The notes beneath the pieces were generated by a model that did not search any database, was not told the origin of the DNA, and worked only from the letters and a program-made list of their open reading frames with translations. Below, piece by piece: positions 27,561-37,232 of a stretch of DNA of 64,000 nt. Position 1 is the first letter of the stretch. Every line of letters starts with the position of its first letter. The position numbers and the translations under genes were made by a program. Source of the DNA: Denitrificimonas caeni DSM 24390 (GTDB taxonomy: Bacteria; Pseudomonadota; Gammaproteobacteria; Pseudomonadales; Pseudomonadaceae); contig NZ_ATXQ01000002.1 in NCBI RefSeq assembly GCF_000421765.1, positions 124,001-188,000 of the forward strand. The letters run 5' to 3'.

Positions 27561-29828
27561 TTAAGCAGGCTCTGGATTACAAGCCTTTACACAGATCAAT
27601 ACAAGTCCATCATTTTTCACATCGATGCGAGCAATTCCACCCTCATCCGCCAGCGCACCAAACAGAATCTCTTCTGCCAGAGGCCGCTTAATATGATCTT
27701 GAATTAAGCGCGCCATAGGCCGTGCGCCCATATCAGCATCATAGCCATGCTCAGCCAACCAACCCCGCGCGGCAGTGCTGACATCCAGTTGCACCTGCTT
27801 CTCTTCCAATTGCGCCTGCAGTTCGGTTAAGAACTTATCGACAATGGATTGCAAGGTTTCAGGACTTAAGCGACTGAATTGAATGATGCTGTCGAGGCGG
27901 TTACGAAACTCTGGACTGAAGGTTTTCTTCAAGACTTCCATGGCATCAGTACTGTGGTCTTGCTTAGCATAACCAATCGATGCCCGCGCAGCAGACTCAG
28001 CTCCGGCGTTCGTGGTCATCACCAAGATCACATGCTTAAAGTCAGCTTTGCGGCCGTTATTGTCGGTCAGCGTGCCGTTGTCCATCACCTGTAACAGCAG
28101 GTTAAAGACATCTGGATGGGCTTTCTCGATCTCATCCAACAACAACACACAATGCGGCTGCTTGGTGATCGCTTCCGTTAGTAAACCGCCTTGATCAAAG
28201 CCAACATAACCTGGAGGTGCACCGATCAAGCGCGATACTGTATGACGCTCCATGTACTCCGACATATCAAAACGCACCAACTCAATGCCTAGAGAATTAG
28301 CCAACTGCTTAGCTACTTCTGTTTTACCGACACCCGTAGGACCAGAAAACAAGAACGAGCCCACCGGCTTATTCGCCGATTTCAGTCCAGCGCGCGACAG
28401 TTTAATCGCCGTCGCCAAGGCATCAATCGCCGCTTCTTGACCAAACACGGTTAAGCGCAAATCGCGTTCAAGGTGACGCAACTGCTCTTTGTCTGAGCTA
28501 CTGACTTGTCGGGTTGGGATGCGGGCAATTTTTGCCACTACATCTTCAATTTGGCTCACATCAATACAGGCTGCACGTGACTCTTTCGGCTGTAACCGCT
28601 GGTAAGCTCCGGCTTCATCGACCACATCAATGGCTTTATCTGGCATATAACGGTCATTGATATGTTTAGAGGCCAACTCTGATGCAGCACGCAGCGCGGC
28701 ATCGGTGTAAGGAATCCGGTGATGTTTTTCAAAGCCTTCTTGTAAGCCTTGCAGAATGCGATAAGTGTCCTCCACCGAAGGCTCGGTGACATCGACCTTT
28801 TGGAAGCGACGCGCCAAAGCTCGGTCTTTCTCAAAAATCTCCCGAAACTCTTGATAGGTGGTTGAGCCAATGCAGCGGATCTCGCCAGACGACAGCAAAG
28901 GCTTCAGTAGATTCGAAGCATCCATGACACCGCCAGACGCGGAGCCGGCGCCAATAATCATGTGAATCTCATCGATAAATAAGATCGCTTGTGGGCGTTT
29001 ACGCAGTTCATTTAGCAAACTTTTTAAGCGTTTTTCAAAGTCGCCACGGTACTTCGTTCCAGCCAGCAAGGCACCTAAATCCAGCGAATAAACAACACTA
29101 CCAAGCAACACATCGGGCACATCGCCATCGACAATACGGCGCGCCAAGCCTTCAGCAATTGCCGTCTTACCTACACCGGCTTCGCCGACCAATAAAGGAT
29201 TGTTTTTACGACGACGCGCGAGGATTTGCGCAACCCGCTCAAGCTCATGTTCACGGCCAATCAAAGGATCAATGCGACCTTGGCGTGCTTGTTCGTTTAA
29301 ATCTTGGGCATAGGCCAGCAAAGGATTGTTCCCTGCTTCGCGCTCACCATCCTCACCTTCAGCGTCAGACTGCTGAGCATTGGGTTCGGCACGCTCATTG
29401 TCGACACCATGGGAGATATAGCTGACCACATCGAGGCGCTGCACATTGTGTTGATTGAGCAAGTACACCGCGTGGCTATCGGCTTCGCTAAAGATTGCTA
29501 CCAGCACACTGGCACCGCCCACTTCATCTTTACCTGAGCTTTGCCCATGGAATACCGCACGTTGCAACACACGCTGAAAACCCAAGGTTGGCTGAGTATC
29601 TGTTTCGTCGGCATGTTCAGGTAATAATGGCGTGGTGTTTTCAATAAAGGTGCGCAAATCGTGGCGCAACAATTCAATATTGACCCCACAACCACGCAGC
29701 ACTCGAGCCGCTTCACGGTTATCCAATAAAGCCAACAGTAAATGTTCTACCGTCATGTATTCATGACGACTGACGCGTGCATCTTTAAATGCAAGATTGA
29801 GGGTGACCTCAAGTTCTAAATTCAACAT
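27561..29828 (-). CDS. clpA: ClpA, ATPase subunit of the ClpAP protease
   Basis: Hexameric AAA+ unfoldase feeding ClpP. 755 residues: N-terminal Clp repeat domain (1-145, binds ClpS), first AAA module with Walker A GEAGVGKTA near residue 215, second with GPTGVGKTEVAKQLANSLG near 497, and a C-terminal D2-small domain. The length matches ClpA; the middle coiled coil of ClpB is absent. It lies just downstream of clpS on the same strand, the conserved order. Confidence 0.97.
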   Translation of the reverse strand: MLNLELEVTLNLAFKDARVSRHEYMTVEHLLLALLDNREAARVLRGCGVNIELLRHDLRTFIENTTPLLPEHADETDTQPTLGFQRVLQRAVFHGQSSGKDEVGGASVLVAIFSEADSHAVYLLNQHNVQRLDVVSYISHGVDNERAEPNAQQSDAEGEDGEREAGNNPLLAYAQDLNEQARQGRIDPLIGREHELERVAQILARRRKNNPLLVGEAGVGKTAIAEGLARRIVDGDVPDVLLGSVVYSLDLGALLAGTKYRGDFEKRLKSLLNELRKRPQAILFIDEIHMIIGAGSASGGVMDASNLLKPLLSSGEIRCIGSTTYQEFREIFEKDRALARRFQKVDVTEPSVEDTYRILQGLQEGFEKHHRIPYTDAALRAASELASKHINDRYMPDKAIDVVDEAGAYQRLQPKESRAACIDVSQIEDVVAKIARIPTRQVSSSDKEQLRHLERDLRLTVFGQEAAIDALATAIKLSRAGLKSANKPVGSFLFSGPTGVGKTEVAKQLANSLGIELVRFDMSEYMERHTVSRLIGAPPGYVGFDQGGLLTEAITKQPHCVLLLDEIEKAHPDVFNLLLQVMDNGTLTDNNGRKADFKHVILVMTTNAGAESAARASIGYAKQDHSTDAMEVLKKTFSPEFRNRLDSIIQFSRLSPETLQSIVDKFLTELQAQLEEKQVQLDVSTAARGWLAEHGYDADMGARPMARLIQDHIKRPLAEEILFGALADEGGIARIDVKNDGLVLICVKACNPEPA

Positions 29829-29857
29829 GGTTTCACCTCACTTTAGGTCACATACCT

Positions 29858-30196
29858 TTATGCGTCTTTTTCAACTTCACACAATAAAGGGTGATTGCAA
29901 TCACGTGCATATTGACTGACCTGATGCGCTTTGGTTTCAGCAATATCACGGGTAAATATACCGCACACCGCAAAGCCTTGATTATGCACAGCCAACATCG
30001 TCTGTGTTGATTGTTCACGGCTCATGGCAAAAAAACTTTCTAGCACCTCCACGACAAAATCCATTGGGGTGAAGTCATCATTGAGCATCAGTACCCGGTA
30101 CATCGGTGGCGGTTGTAATACCGGACGTGCTGGAGCAATGGCTAAATCGTCATTGTCTTGCTCAAAATAATCGGGGTTGGAAGGGTTAACGGTCAT
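29858..30196 (-). CDS. clpS: ClpS adaptor for N-end rule substrates
   Basis: 112 residues. ClpS binds the ClpA N-domain and delivers proteins with N-terminal Leu, Phe, Tyr or Trp. The core motif is [20 protein letters not shown] (residues 32-51), with later [17 protein letters not shown]. The first 30 residues are the usual flexible acidic extension. The gap to clpA is 29 bases. In Pseudomonas cspD is normally divergent from clpS; no cspD is found here. Confidence 0.96.
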   Translation of the reverse strand: MTVNPSNPDYFEQDNDDLAIAPARPVLQPPPMYRVLMLNDDFTPMDFVVEVLESFFAMSREQSTQTMLAVHNQGFAVCGIFTRDIAETKAHQVSQYARDCNHPLLCEVEKDA

Positions 30197-30658
30197 CTTT
30201 GGCTACGCTTTAAATTGCAATTAAATATATTGGTTATAATCTTACTACGCTTTAGCCCATTGCGCTTAATCCTCTGCGCGAATACGCCAAGCATTGCTAC
30301 GCTGAGTAACAGCTTTGAGAGGAGTATAGAGGATGGCTCTGGTAATGCAGCTATTCGGATGCAAAGAGTTGCGGTACCAATAGTAACACTGCTTAAAAAC
30401 CAGTACTTTTTGGTCATCGCTAGCGCCACATACGCACCGATGTCAACTCAAAAACTGCGCATTTGAATAAACTTGTCCACATTTTAACGGTTGACTTTTT
30501 TATTTATCCCTTTCTCTGCTTGCTTACTAAAAACTTTTAAAAACTCTCTTAACATATTGATTGTAAAGGCTTTTTTATAACGTTTGATTTTTCATCAATT
30601 TGAGCTACAGCCACACAGCATCAGCCTTGCAGCCATTTACAACCAACTTACCCACACA
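30197..30658. other. Long intergenic region upstream of clpS, no confident gene
   Basis: First part of a 726-base gap between clpS and recR. A minus-strand frame (30193-30429) ends on an ATGA overlap with clpS, but it has no recognisable domain and no Shine-Dalgarno worth naming. A near-perfect DnaA box TTGTCCACA lies at 30473-30481, followed by about 120 very AT-rich bases (30482-30605). The cspD gene expected here is absent. Confidence 0.4.
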
Positions 30659-30659
30659 G

Positions 30660-30682
30660 TTATCCACAGCTTCTGTGGATAA
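30660..30682. promoter_or_regulatory. Inverted pair of consensus DnaA boxes
   Basis: Perfect 10-base inverted repeat TTATCCACAG / CTGTGGATAA with a 3-base spacer. Each arm contains TTATCCACA, the strongest DnaA-box sequence. A related TTGTCCACA lies about 180 bases away across an AT-rich tract. Whether DnaA binds here in the cell is unknown. Confidence 0.55.
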
Positions 30683-30713
30683 CCCTACACGACTGAATCA
30701 ATACCTTAAACAC

Positions 30714-30739
30714 AAGAGGCGGGCGGACCGCTATCGCCC
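30714..30739 (-). repeat. REP-like palindromic element A
   Basis: Starts AAGAGGCGGGCGGACCGC and ends CGCCC, with GGGCG/CGCCC arms. It shares the AAGAGGCGG head with element C and has the same orientation. Confidence 0.55.
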
Positions 30740-30762
30740 AAATCTAGCGCACTTCTCTTCTT

Positions 30763-30790
30763 GGGAGCGCGGGCCGCTGGCCCGCATCAG
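30763..30790 (+). repeat. REP-like palindromic element B
   Basis: GGGAGC head followed by a perfect stem GCGGGCC-GCT-GGCCCGC (30769-30785). The head and stem-side match the reverse complement of element C, so B and C form an inverted pair. Confidence 0.65.
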
Positions 30791-30875
30791 TTCAGCACCT
30801 CGACCAAGCACCAAACCCAACATGGCCAGATCAATATGGCTAAATGATGCAAAGCAATATAGGGGGCTCAAGCTT

Positions 30876-30903
30876 AAGAGGCGGACGAGCCGCCCGCGCT
30901 CCC
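30876..30903 (-). repeat. REP-like palindromic element C
   Basis: AAGAGGCGGACGAGCCGCC followed by CGCGCTCCC. The reverse complement begins GGGAGCGCGGGC like element B. The stem is GGCGG / CCGCC with a 5-base loop. It ends about 20 bases from the recR stop, a typical extragenic place for REP elements. Confidence 0.65.
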
Positions 30904-30922
30904 TTCCAATGCCAGAGCCAAA

Positions 30923-31522
30923 CTACATTTGCATCGGGCGACGGCCTGCTAAGGCGTGGCTGAGGGTACCGCCATCGACCATTTCCAGTTCACCACCGAG
31001 CGGCATACCGTGGGCTAAGCGTGAGGTAATCAGCTGTTTATCAGCCAATATCTGCGCGATGTAATGGGCAGTGGCTTCGCCTTCAACCGTTGGATTGGTG
31101 GCTAGAATCACTTCAGTAAAACTTCCAGCATTGACGCGGCCAATCAACTCTGGAATACCAATGGTTTCTGGACCGAAACCATCCAGCGGTGATAGATGAC
31201 CTTTCAGCACAAAGTAACGACCACGATAACCGGTTTGTTCAACCGCATAGACATCCATCGGGCCTTGCACAATGCACAACAAGCTATCATCGCGGCGCTG
31301 ATCACTGCAGAGATTACAGATTTCATCTTCGCTGAGCGTGCGGCAAGAACGGCAATAACTCACGCCTTCCATCGCCTGACTCAGCGCTTGCGCAAGACGT
31401 TGCCCACCGCTGCGATCACGTTCCAATAGCTGCAAAGCCATCCGCTGCGCAGTTTTTTGACCCACACCTGGCAAAACACGAAAAGCATCAATAAGTTGAC
31501 GAATCAAAGGACTAAACGACAT
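30923..31522 (-). CDS. recR: Recombination mediator RecR
   Basis: 199 residues. RecR with RecF/RecO loads RecA on SSB-coated gaps. Visible: the N-terminal helix-hairpin-helix [19 protein letters not shown], a four-cysteine zinc finger ([16 protein letters not shown]) near residues 57-72, and a Toprim domain with [12 protein letters not shown]-like sequence. The ATG at 31522 ([10 protein letters not shown]) is preferred to an in-frame start five codons upstream. Third gene of dnaX-ybaB-recR. Confidence 0.96.
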   Translation of the reverse strand: MSFSPLIRQLIDAFRVLPGVGQKTAQRMALQLLERDRSGGQRLAQALSQAMEGVSYCRSCRTLSEDEICNLCSDQRRDDSLLCIVQGPMDVYAVEQTGYRGRYFVLKGHLSPLDGFGPETIGIPELIGRVNAGSFTEVILATNPTVEGEATAHYIAQILADKQLITSRLAHGMPLGGELEMVDGGTLSHALAGRRPMQM

Positions 31523-31596
31523 GAATACCCAGCGCATTGACTAAGAATAAAAAGATACAACGACTGCATAATTCACGCAGCTGTTGCAAAACGACA

Positions 31597-31640
31597 GGAC
31601 CAGCAGCCTAGCTCAAGGACATCATGCTAGACGCTGGTCC
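31597..31640 (-). other. Hairpin between ybaB and recR
   Basis: GGACCAGC (31597-31604) pairs with GCTGGTCC (31633-31640), and CTGTTG/CAACAG just outside can extend it. There is no T-tract, so processing or mRNA stabilisation is as likely as termination. Confidence 0.4.
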
Positions 31641-31648
31641 AACAGCAA

Positions 31649-31972
31649 TTAGAAGGGTAATTTAAAACCGGGTGGCAACTGCATACCAGCGGTCATACCG
31701 GCCATACCGTCTTGACTGCTTTGCTCAATTTTACGCACTGCATCATTGACTGCTGCAGCGATAAGGTCTTCAAGAATTTCTTTATCTTCTTGCAACAAGC
31801 TGTCATCAATGCTGACACGACGCACATCATGACGACCGGTCATAACAATGCTCACCAAGCCTGCACCAGACTGACCAGTGACTTCAGCATTGGCCAACTC
31901 TTCCTGCATTTTCTGCATTTTGTCTTGCATCTGTTGTGCCTGTTTCATCAGGCCAGCCATACCACCTTTCAT
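31649..31972 (-). CDS. YbaB/EbfC nucleoid-associated protein
   Basis: 107 residues, a dimeric DNA-binding protein of the YbaB/EbfC family. N-terminal helix [20 protein letters not shown], beta-strand region [21 protein letters not shown], and a Met/Gly/Pro-rich C-tail. It lies between dnaX and recR, the conserved proteobacterial order, with a 10-base gap to dnaX. Confidence 0.95.
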   Translation of the reverse strand: MKGGMAGLMKQAQQMQDKMQKMQEELANAEVTGQSGAGLVSIVMTGRHDVRRVSIDDSLLQEDKEILEDLIAAAVNDAVRKIEQSSQDGMAGMTAGMQLPPGFKLPF

Positions 31973-31982
31973 ACGGGATTCC

Positions 31983-34160
31983 TTACATTACCGAGTCTAT
32001 GGGTTGGATACTTTCAGCACTGATTATAGCGCCAAAGGTATCCATTAACTGCAATACTATGGGATCAGTATGGATTGCAGCTTCTGCTTCTTGTTGACGT
32101 TTTGCTTGTTTACGCAGCAGTGCTAATGCCGGTGATTCCTGATCAATGGTATGCACTTCAATGCTCAGCTCAATCGGTGTGGGCAACTGAGCATTGATCG
32201 CATCACTGATACGTTGCAATTGGGTGTTATTAAATAAAGCACTGTGGTTGGGGTCAAGATGCAACAACCAGGCAGAGGCGTTTTTCTCCATCAACACACA
32301 GTTGGCAGCAATGCTACCGGTCATTCCAGCCAGCTTCAATTGTGCAAACAACGCTTGCCACTCGGCAGCCAAACCTGTGGCAACTGGGATGCTAGGCTGT
32401 AAATCAGCCAAGTGCGCATTGCTTTCTGCCAGCTTGGCATCGTCTTCACTTAAACTGGAAACATAGTCGTACGCTTGAAACGGCTCAGCCTCGAGATAAC
32501 TTTCGTCATCATCAGTCGATTCCGATTCTGCAGCAAATGCCTGACTGTAATCCTGTTCTTGATAGTCTGCAGCGGCTTCTTGATTGTTGGCGGCGCTGGC
32601 AATCTCAGCAGTAGCCTCTGCACTGAATACTTCAGCGTCATTAAGCTGCTCTGCAGCAATCGCCGCCTGCTCAACCACTATAGGCGCTGACTCTATTGAC
32701 TCCGCAGCTGGGTCTACTGCTTCTGGCGCAGCTGCGGCAGCCGGTTGTTCTTCCCAAGGCGCATGAATATGTTCTACGGCCTCAGTCGGAGGACTCAGCA
32801 TGACCTCAGCTGCTTGCACCACTGGTGCAACCGCGGGCTCTGATTCCACAACAACTGACTGACTTGGCGGCGTAGTGCTCGACATCGCTGCATGCTGCTC
32901 AACGGCTGCGTTTGAAACAACTGCAGGTGTTGCGGGTGCAGCGTTAGAGGCAATCTCAGCTTGCACTGTAGCAGTCACCGCACTTGTGCTAGGCGCTGAC
33001 GTTGCTGCTGCAGTTGCAGCCGTCGACGTAACCGCAGTTGATTGAATTAAAGGTGTACCGGGTGTGCCGGGCAAGCTGGCAGGACGAAACGCCAGCATAC
33101 GCAGCAAAACCATTTCAAAACCATCACGGGGATCGGGCGCTAAAGGTAAATCACGCCGACCAATCAAACCCAACTGATAGTAAAACTGCACATCCTCTGG
33201 CGCAATAATGGCCGCCAATTCGAGCACTTGCGCCCGATCGCCCTGCCCGTTATCAATCGCATCCGGTAACAACTGCGCGATGGCAATGCGGTGCAAAGCA
33301 TTGAGGATTTCTGCCAAGACGCCAGCCCAATCCGGACCGTGCTCAGCCAAGTGTGCGACGGCACTCAGTGCTTCACGCGCATCACCGGCAATCAAGGCTT
33401 TGAGCACGCCATAAATCTGTCCTTGATCAAGCGTACCCAGCATCGCGCGCACATCATCAGCAAACACCCGACCATCACCGAAGGACACGGCTTGATCGGT
33501 GAGACTCATGGCATCACGCATCGAGCCATCGGCAGCTCGGCCAAGCAGCCACAGCGCATCGTCTTCAAAGGGTATGTTTTCGCTGGTCAAAACATTTTGT
33601 AAGTGACCGACAATCGGCTCAGGCGGCATATTCTTCAAAGAGAACTGCAGGCAGCGCGAAAGTACCGTCGGTGGTAACTTTTGTGGATCAGTGGTGGCTA
33701 ATAAAAACTTAACGTACGGCGGTGGCTCTTCCAGTGTTTTCAACAAGGCGTTGAAAGAACTAGTGGAAAGCATGTGAACTTCGTCAATCAGGTAAACCTT
33801 GTAACGTCCGCGCGTCGGCATATATTGCACGTTATCCAGCATTTCGCGGGTGTCTTCAACCTTGGTTTTACTCGCCGCATCGACTTCAATTAGGTCGACA
33901 AAACGTCCTTCATCAATCTCACGACAAATCGAACACTCACCACAAGGCGTCGAACTGATACCTTGCTCGCAGTTCAAACATTTAGCCATAATCCGCGCAA
34001 TGGTGGTTTTACCCACACCGCGTGTACCGGTAAATAAATAGGCATGATGCAAGCGCTGATGATCAAGCGCATTGATCAAAGCTTTTAGAACGTGAGTTTG
34101 GCCAACCATTTCACGAAATGAGCGGGGACGCCATTTACGGGCTAAAACCTGATAACTCAT
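31983..34160 (-). CDS. dnaX: DNA polymerase III subunits gamma and tau
   Basis: Clamp-loader ATPase of 725 residues from the ATG at 34160 ([12 protein letters not shown]). Walker A is [18 protein letters not shown] near residue 45, the zinc module is [19 protein letters not shown] (63-81), and the DEVH box lies near 126. Residues about 375-560 are a low-complexity Ala/Thr/Ser/Val then acidic linker, and the last 110 residues form the tau domain that contacts polymerase. I found no A-AAA-AAG slippery site, so a separate gamma is not predicted by that route. Confidence 0.96.
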   Translation of the reverse strand: MSYQVLARKWRPRSFREMVGQTHVLKALINALDHQRLHHAYLFTGTRGVGKTTIARIMAKCLNCEQGISSTPCGECSICREIDEGRFVDLIEVDAASKTKVEDTREMLDNVQYMPTRGRYKVYLIDEVHMLSTSSFNALLKTLEEPPPYVKFLLATTDPQKLPPTVLSRCLQFSLKNMPPEPIVGHLQNVLTSENIPFEDDALWLLGRAADGSMRDAMSLTDQAVSFGDGRVFADDVRAMLGTLDQGQIYGVLKALIAGDAREALSAVAHLAEHGPDWAGVLAEILNALHRIAIAQLLPDAIDNGQGDRAQVLELAAIIAPEDVQFYYQLGLIGRRDLPLAPDPRDGFEMVLLRMLAFRPASLPGTPGTPLIQSTAVTSTAATAAATSAPSTSAVTATVQAEIASNAAPATPAVVSNAAVEQHAAMSSTTPPSQSVVVESEPAVAPVVQAAEVMLSPPTEAVEHIHAPWEEQPAAAAAPEAVDPAAESIESAPIVVEQAAIAAEQLNDAEVFSAEATAEIASAANNQEAAADYQEQDYSQAFAAESESTDDDESYLEAEPFQAYDYVSSLSEDDAKLAESNAHLADLQPSIPVATGLAAEWQALFAQLKLAGMTGSIAANCVLMEKNASAWLLHLDPNHSALFNNTQLQRISDAINAQLPTPIELSIEVHTIDQESPALALLRKQAKRQQEAEAAIHTDPIVLQLMDTFGAIISAESIQPIDSVM

Positions 34161-34294
34161 AGCAACCAAAGACCGACAGAAAAACAGACGCCCATGCTAA
34201 CGGAGCACAAGAAAAAATGCACCCGTAACTGAGTTTACGAATAGGCTTTATTTGAGATTTGCGAAGGGATGTGTAACAGAACAAGCAGATTAGG

Positions 34295-34406
34295 TGGCAA
34301 CCACTGCCAGCCACACCCCGGCACACAATGTCACCGCTATGGCTGCTCCCTTCCGGGCCTGACCAGGTTAACGGTTAATCGTTGCGAGGGGACCGGCAGG
34401 GTCGCC
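34295..34406 (-). ncRNA. ffs: 4.5S RNA of the signal recognition particle
   Basis: On the minus strand the conserved SRP core reads CAGGCCCGGAAGGGAGCAGCC, split here as CAGG-CCCGGAAGGG-AGCAGCC, with the GGAA tetraloop hairpin that binds Ffh. The ends GGCGACCCUGCC and GGCAGUGGUUGCC pair, giving a single long hairpin of about 112 nt like the E. coli RNA. It lies about 130 bases upstream of dnaX. Ends are estimated from the terminal helix. Confidence 0.92.
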
Positions 34407-34439
34407 ATAACGCATGCACCAGCGATTTGGTGCGCGGCT

Positions 34440-34467
34440 ATTGTACTGATTTGCGCTGGAGATGCAA
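34440..34467 (-). promoter_or_regulatory. Promoter of ffs
   Basis: Minus strand TTGCAT (34467-34462), a 16-base spacer and TACAAT (34445-34440). This predicts a transcript beginning about 25-30 bases before the mature 5' end, consistent with 5' processing as in E. coli. Confidence 0.6.
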
Positions 34468-34633
34468 GGGATGCAACAGCAGGTTTAACGATCACAGGCG
34501 AAAGAACCTAAACCTAAAAACCAATGGCTATCAATCTATAGGTTGGTAACATTAATTATTTCTAGTATCGGCCGATATAATAGTTAGAAGTAGCTTTATG
34601 CCTATGCAGCGGATTAACCGCAGGAGCCATATC

Positions 34634-35236
34634 ATGACCTTGCCAATTACACCTAACCCACCTCAACATCGCACGACTAACACCACATCACAAGCTGATA
34701 CTAAAAGCTCTGGATTAGATGAAGCGCAAAAAAAAGCTGCCACAAGTGTGGAAGGTCAGCGTACCCAACTTGGCGCACAGATACTGCAAGCATCATTAGA
34801 CGTATCAATTAGCTCTGGAAACAACTCAATGGCATTGCTTTACCGCAGCGCTATCGACCACATTAACGAAGTTTTGGCTCCTGAGTTTGGCGCCAATGCA
34901 TTGCAAGTCGCGATGCAGCAAGACAACAGCCCGGAAGCTACAGCCGAGCGCATATTATCCCAATCGACTGCATTTTTTGACACATACGCAAGGCAACACC
35001 CTAATAAAGACCCCGAGCAAGTCGTGCGTGATTTTGTTGGAATCATTCGCGGTGGCTTTGAACAAGGGTATGGCGAGGCATCGAAAATTCTTAGCGGTCT
35101 TGGCGTCCTAGGTGAAGGCAGTTCTATCGCCGCCGAAATTGGTAAAACTTTTGAGCTGGTACAAAAAGGCTATGATGACTTTTTGCAAACTAAACTACAG
35201 TCTCTAGAAGACAACAGCTCAACCTTGCAGCCTTAA
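34634..35236 (+). CDS. DUF5610-like protein, function unknown
   Basis: 200 residues from the ATG at 34634, which has AGGAG 7 bases upstream; an earlier in-frame ATG is less likely. Hydrophilic, no signal peptide, Thr/Ser/Gln-rich first 50 residues, then a helical domain with FFDTYARQHPNKDPEQVVRDF near residue 118 and GFEQGYGEASKILSGLGVL near 142, which I associate with DUF5610. It stands upstream of, and convergent with, a DISM-GGDEF gene. Secretion or surface role cannot be judged. Confidence 0.7.
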   Translation: MTLPITPNPPQHRTTNTTSQADTKSSGLDEAQKKAATSVEGQRTQLGAQILQASLDVSISSGNNSMALLYRSAIDHINEVLAPEFGANALQVAMQQDNSPEATAERILSQSTAFFDTYARQHPNKDPEQVVRDFVGIIRGGFEQGYGEASKILSGLGVLGEGSSIAAEIGKTFELVQKGYDDFLQTKLQSLEDNSSTLQP

Positions 35237-35257
35237 GAGCCCTCACTCCAACGTCTT

Positions 35258-35296
35258 GCAGCCAGATTAAATCTTTTCTTGGCTGCTTGATTTAAT
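35258..35296 (+). terminator. Probable terminator after the DUF5610-like gene
   Basis: GCAGCCA (35258-35264) pairs with TGGCTGC (35280-35286) and is followed by TTGATTTAATT. An alternative pairing ATTAAATC / GATTTAAT (35266-35273 and 35289-35296) overlaps it. Confidence 0.5.
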
Positions 35297-35358
35297 TGCA
35301 CAGGCGTCGGTATTTATAGTTTGTAAACTGCTGCTATGGGTGGCATGCCGCGGCTTTT

Positions 35359-37134
35359 TCAGCTGGCTTGCACAGACTCACAATCAACCGCACTGCCTGA
35401 CGAATCAGCGCCACACACACGGTTTCTACCTAGAGATTTCGCTTGATACAACGCCTTGTCTGCTCGATCAATAGCGCTCTCTAGCGACTCTAGGGTCGTA
35501 ACATCAACAGGTGCTACCCCAATACTTACCCTAATTTCAAGGTTCAATCCATCGTTGACTTTGAAGATATGCTTTTCAACACCTTGACGAATGCGCTCTG
35601 CACACTCCAACGCCTCTGCGTAGCCTGCCTCAGGTAAAAGAATCACAAACTCCTCTCCGCCAAACCGAGCAATTAAATCCTTATCACGACTGAAACGCTG
35701 AAAAACACCCGCCACACCGATTAAAACCAAATCGCCAACATTGTGTCCATGGTTATCATTGACTGCCTTAAAATGATCAATATCTATAGTAAGAACTGAC
35801 AATGACGTCTCATTTGCTTTAGCTTTCTTGACCATATAACGACCTTCAGCAATGAAGTATCGGCGGTTATAGAGCTGAGTAAGCGGATCTGTCGAGGCTT
35901 GTTTTTTTAGCTCATCCTGCTTGGAGCGGATGTCCTCGAGAACTTTTATCCTGTATGAAATAATGAATGCCAGCGTTAGCGCTTCGAGAACAATGCCAAT
36001 CCCGACACCATGGCTGTTGATGTAATTAGGTTTAACGAAGCCCATGTAATACATCACGGCAAACCCGTTAAAAATAATAAAAAACGTATGGCCAATTAAA
36101 AAGAACTTGGCCAATGGGTTTCTCTTGCGTAACAACGAGATACTAACTGAAAAAGTCACCACCATCATGAGTGACGCCAAGCCCGTCGCAGGCTTCAATG
36201 CCCCCGCAATATCAACCAGACCGTATAAAAATGAGGCCACTAATAACACCAACACACCCTGTAGGGCACGATGTTCTTTAGGATAAAACTTTCGTGTCTC
36301 AAAAATAGCCATCATGAACAGCAATAGAAAAATCGGCATGGTAAACACCGACAGATTCAAGATAAAAAGACTGTCGCCATATACGTTAAACGCTTTGCTA
36401 ATCAAGCCATAAGACAATGCAATCCAAGTTAACCCTGAGATTAGATATAGCGAATAGAGGATGTTTTCTTTTCTGCTCGTAGCGAAATAGAGCAAGCCAT
36501 TATAAAACACCAGCGCCAGCATCATTCCGACCAGTAGAGCAATATCAAGATGCCCTCCCACAAGCGCTCTTCGCGAGTGTGCGTCATCGTATATTTCTGA
36601 GGAAAACCATTGGTGCGAGTACACGTGGCTGCGCACGTAAAGAACGGTAGTTTCCCCGGCAGGCACAACGAAAGGATAAACAACGGCGCCACGGAACATC
36701 AACGGGTGATCACTTGCTTGATTGAGGTCTATCAAAGCTTGGTTAGTTAATTCTTTAGAGCGCTCTTCGGCTATTTGAATCGATCGTACGTGATAAGCCT
36801 TAGGTAAATTCAGGAAAAGGCTCTTATCTTGTTTTTTTGAATTGTAGAGCGTAATTCGGTACCAGGTAACTGTGGCTTGAGTTCCAAGGGTGGTGGTACT
36901 CGTTGTTTTCTGAAACGCCTCTTTGCGAACTGATTGATAGTCGAGTAACTGTGAGTCATCGATGAAATATTCGATTGGGAAACTCGTCAGCTGAACGGTT
37001 TCTGGGACAATGTTTACAATCGGTGATGCTTGGGCTGCAACACAAAAAACCCATAGAACAAGACTGAAAAAAATCACTTTGCAGCAAACCAGCTGCGGGA
37101 GCCTTTCAGGAGTCGATAAGACCTTATCATTCAT
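35359..37134 (-). CDS. 7TMR-DISM diguanylate cyclase
   Basis: 591 residues: signal or anchor helix (about 10-30), periplasmic DISM extracellular domain (about 35-180), seven membrane helices (about 185-395), a short coiled linker and a C-terminal GGDEF domain. The active motif is FGGEEFVILLPEAG (GGEEF) and the product-inhibition site RDKD lies just upstream, so it should make cyclic di-GMP under feedback control. The DISM part suggests a carbohydrate-like or small-molecule ligand in the periplasm. ATG at 37134 has GGGGTGA upstream; an ATG at 37155 is the alternative. Its sensor resembles that of the nearby histidine kinase. Confidence 0.88.
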   Translation of the reverse strand: MNDKVLSTPERLPQLVCCKVIFFSLVLWVFCVAAQASPIVNIVPETVQLTSFPIEYFIDDSQLLDYQSVRKEAFQKTTSTTTLGTQATVTWYRITLYNSKKQDKSLFLNLPKAYHVRSIQIAEERSKELTNQALIDLNQASDHPLMFRGAVVYPFVVPAGETTVLYVRSHVYSHQWFSSEIYDDAHSRRALVGGHLDIALLVGMMLALVFYNGLLYFATSRKENILYSLYLISGLTWIALSYGLISKAFNVYGDSLFILNLSVFTMPIFLLLFMMAIFETRKFYPKEHRALQGVLVLLVASFLYGLVDIAGALKPATGLASLMMVVTFSVSISLLRKRNPLAKFFLIGHTFFIIFNGFAVMYYMGFVKPNYINSHGVGIGIVLEALTLAFIISYRIKVLEDIRSKQDELKKQASTDPLTQLYNRRYFIAEGRYMVKKAKANETSLSVLTIDIDHFKAVNDNHGHNVGDLVLIGVAGVFQRFSRDKDLIARFGGEEFVILLPEAGYAEALECAERIRQGVEKHIFKVNDGLNLEIRVSIGVAPVDVTTLESLESAIDRADKALYQAKSLGRNRVCGADSSGSAVDCESVQAS

Positions 37135-37232
37135 CACGTCACCCCAAACTTGCATAAACAGCTGTTATGGGGAGTCTACGAAAAAAAATCTCAACGTATC
37201 ATTCTCAATTCTCTCAAAAGTCTTAGTTTTGC

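Noticed and set aside
30600-31064. 154-codon plus-strand frame over the REP cluster and the end of recR
   Set aside because: No ATG-supported start signal; it is made of REP palindromes and antisense recR, with no protein-like features.
32470-33060. Low-complexity repeats inside dnaX as a possible tandem repeat array
   Set aside because: The Ala/Thr/Ser/Glu-rich linker is irregular at DNA level with no fixed repeat unit; it is normal variable tau linker.
32200-33100. Programmed frameshift site in dnaX
   Set aside because: No A-AAA-AAG heptamer on the minus strand in the linker region, so production of gamma by slippage is not supported.
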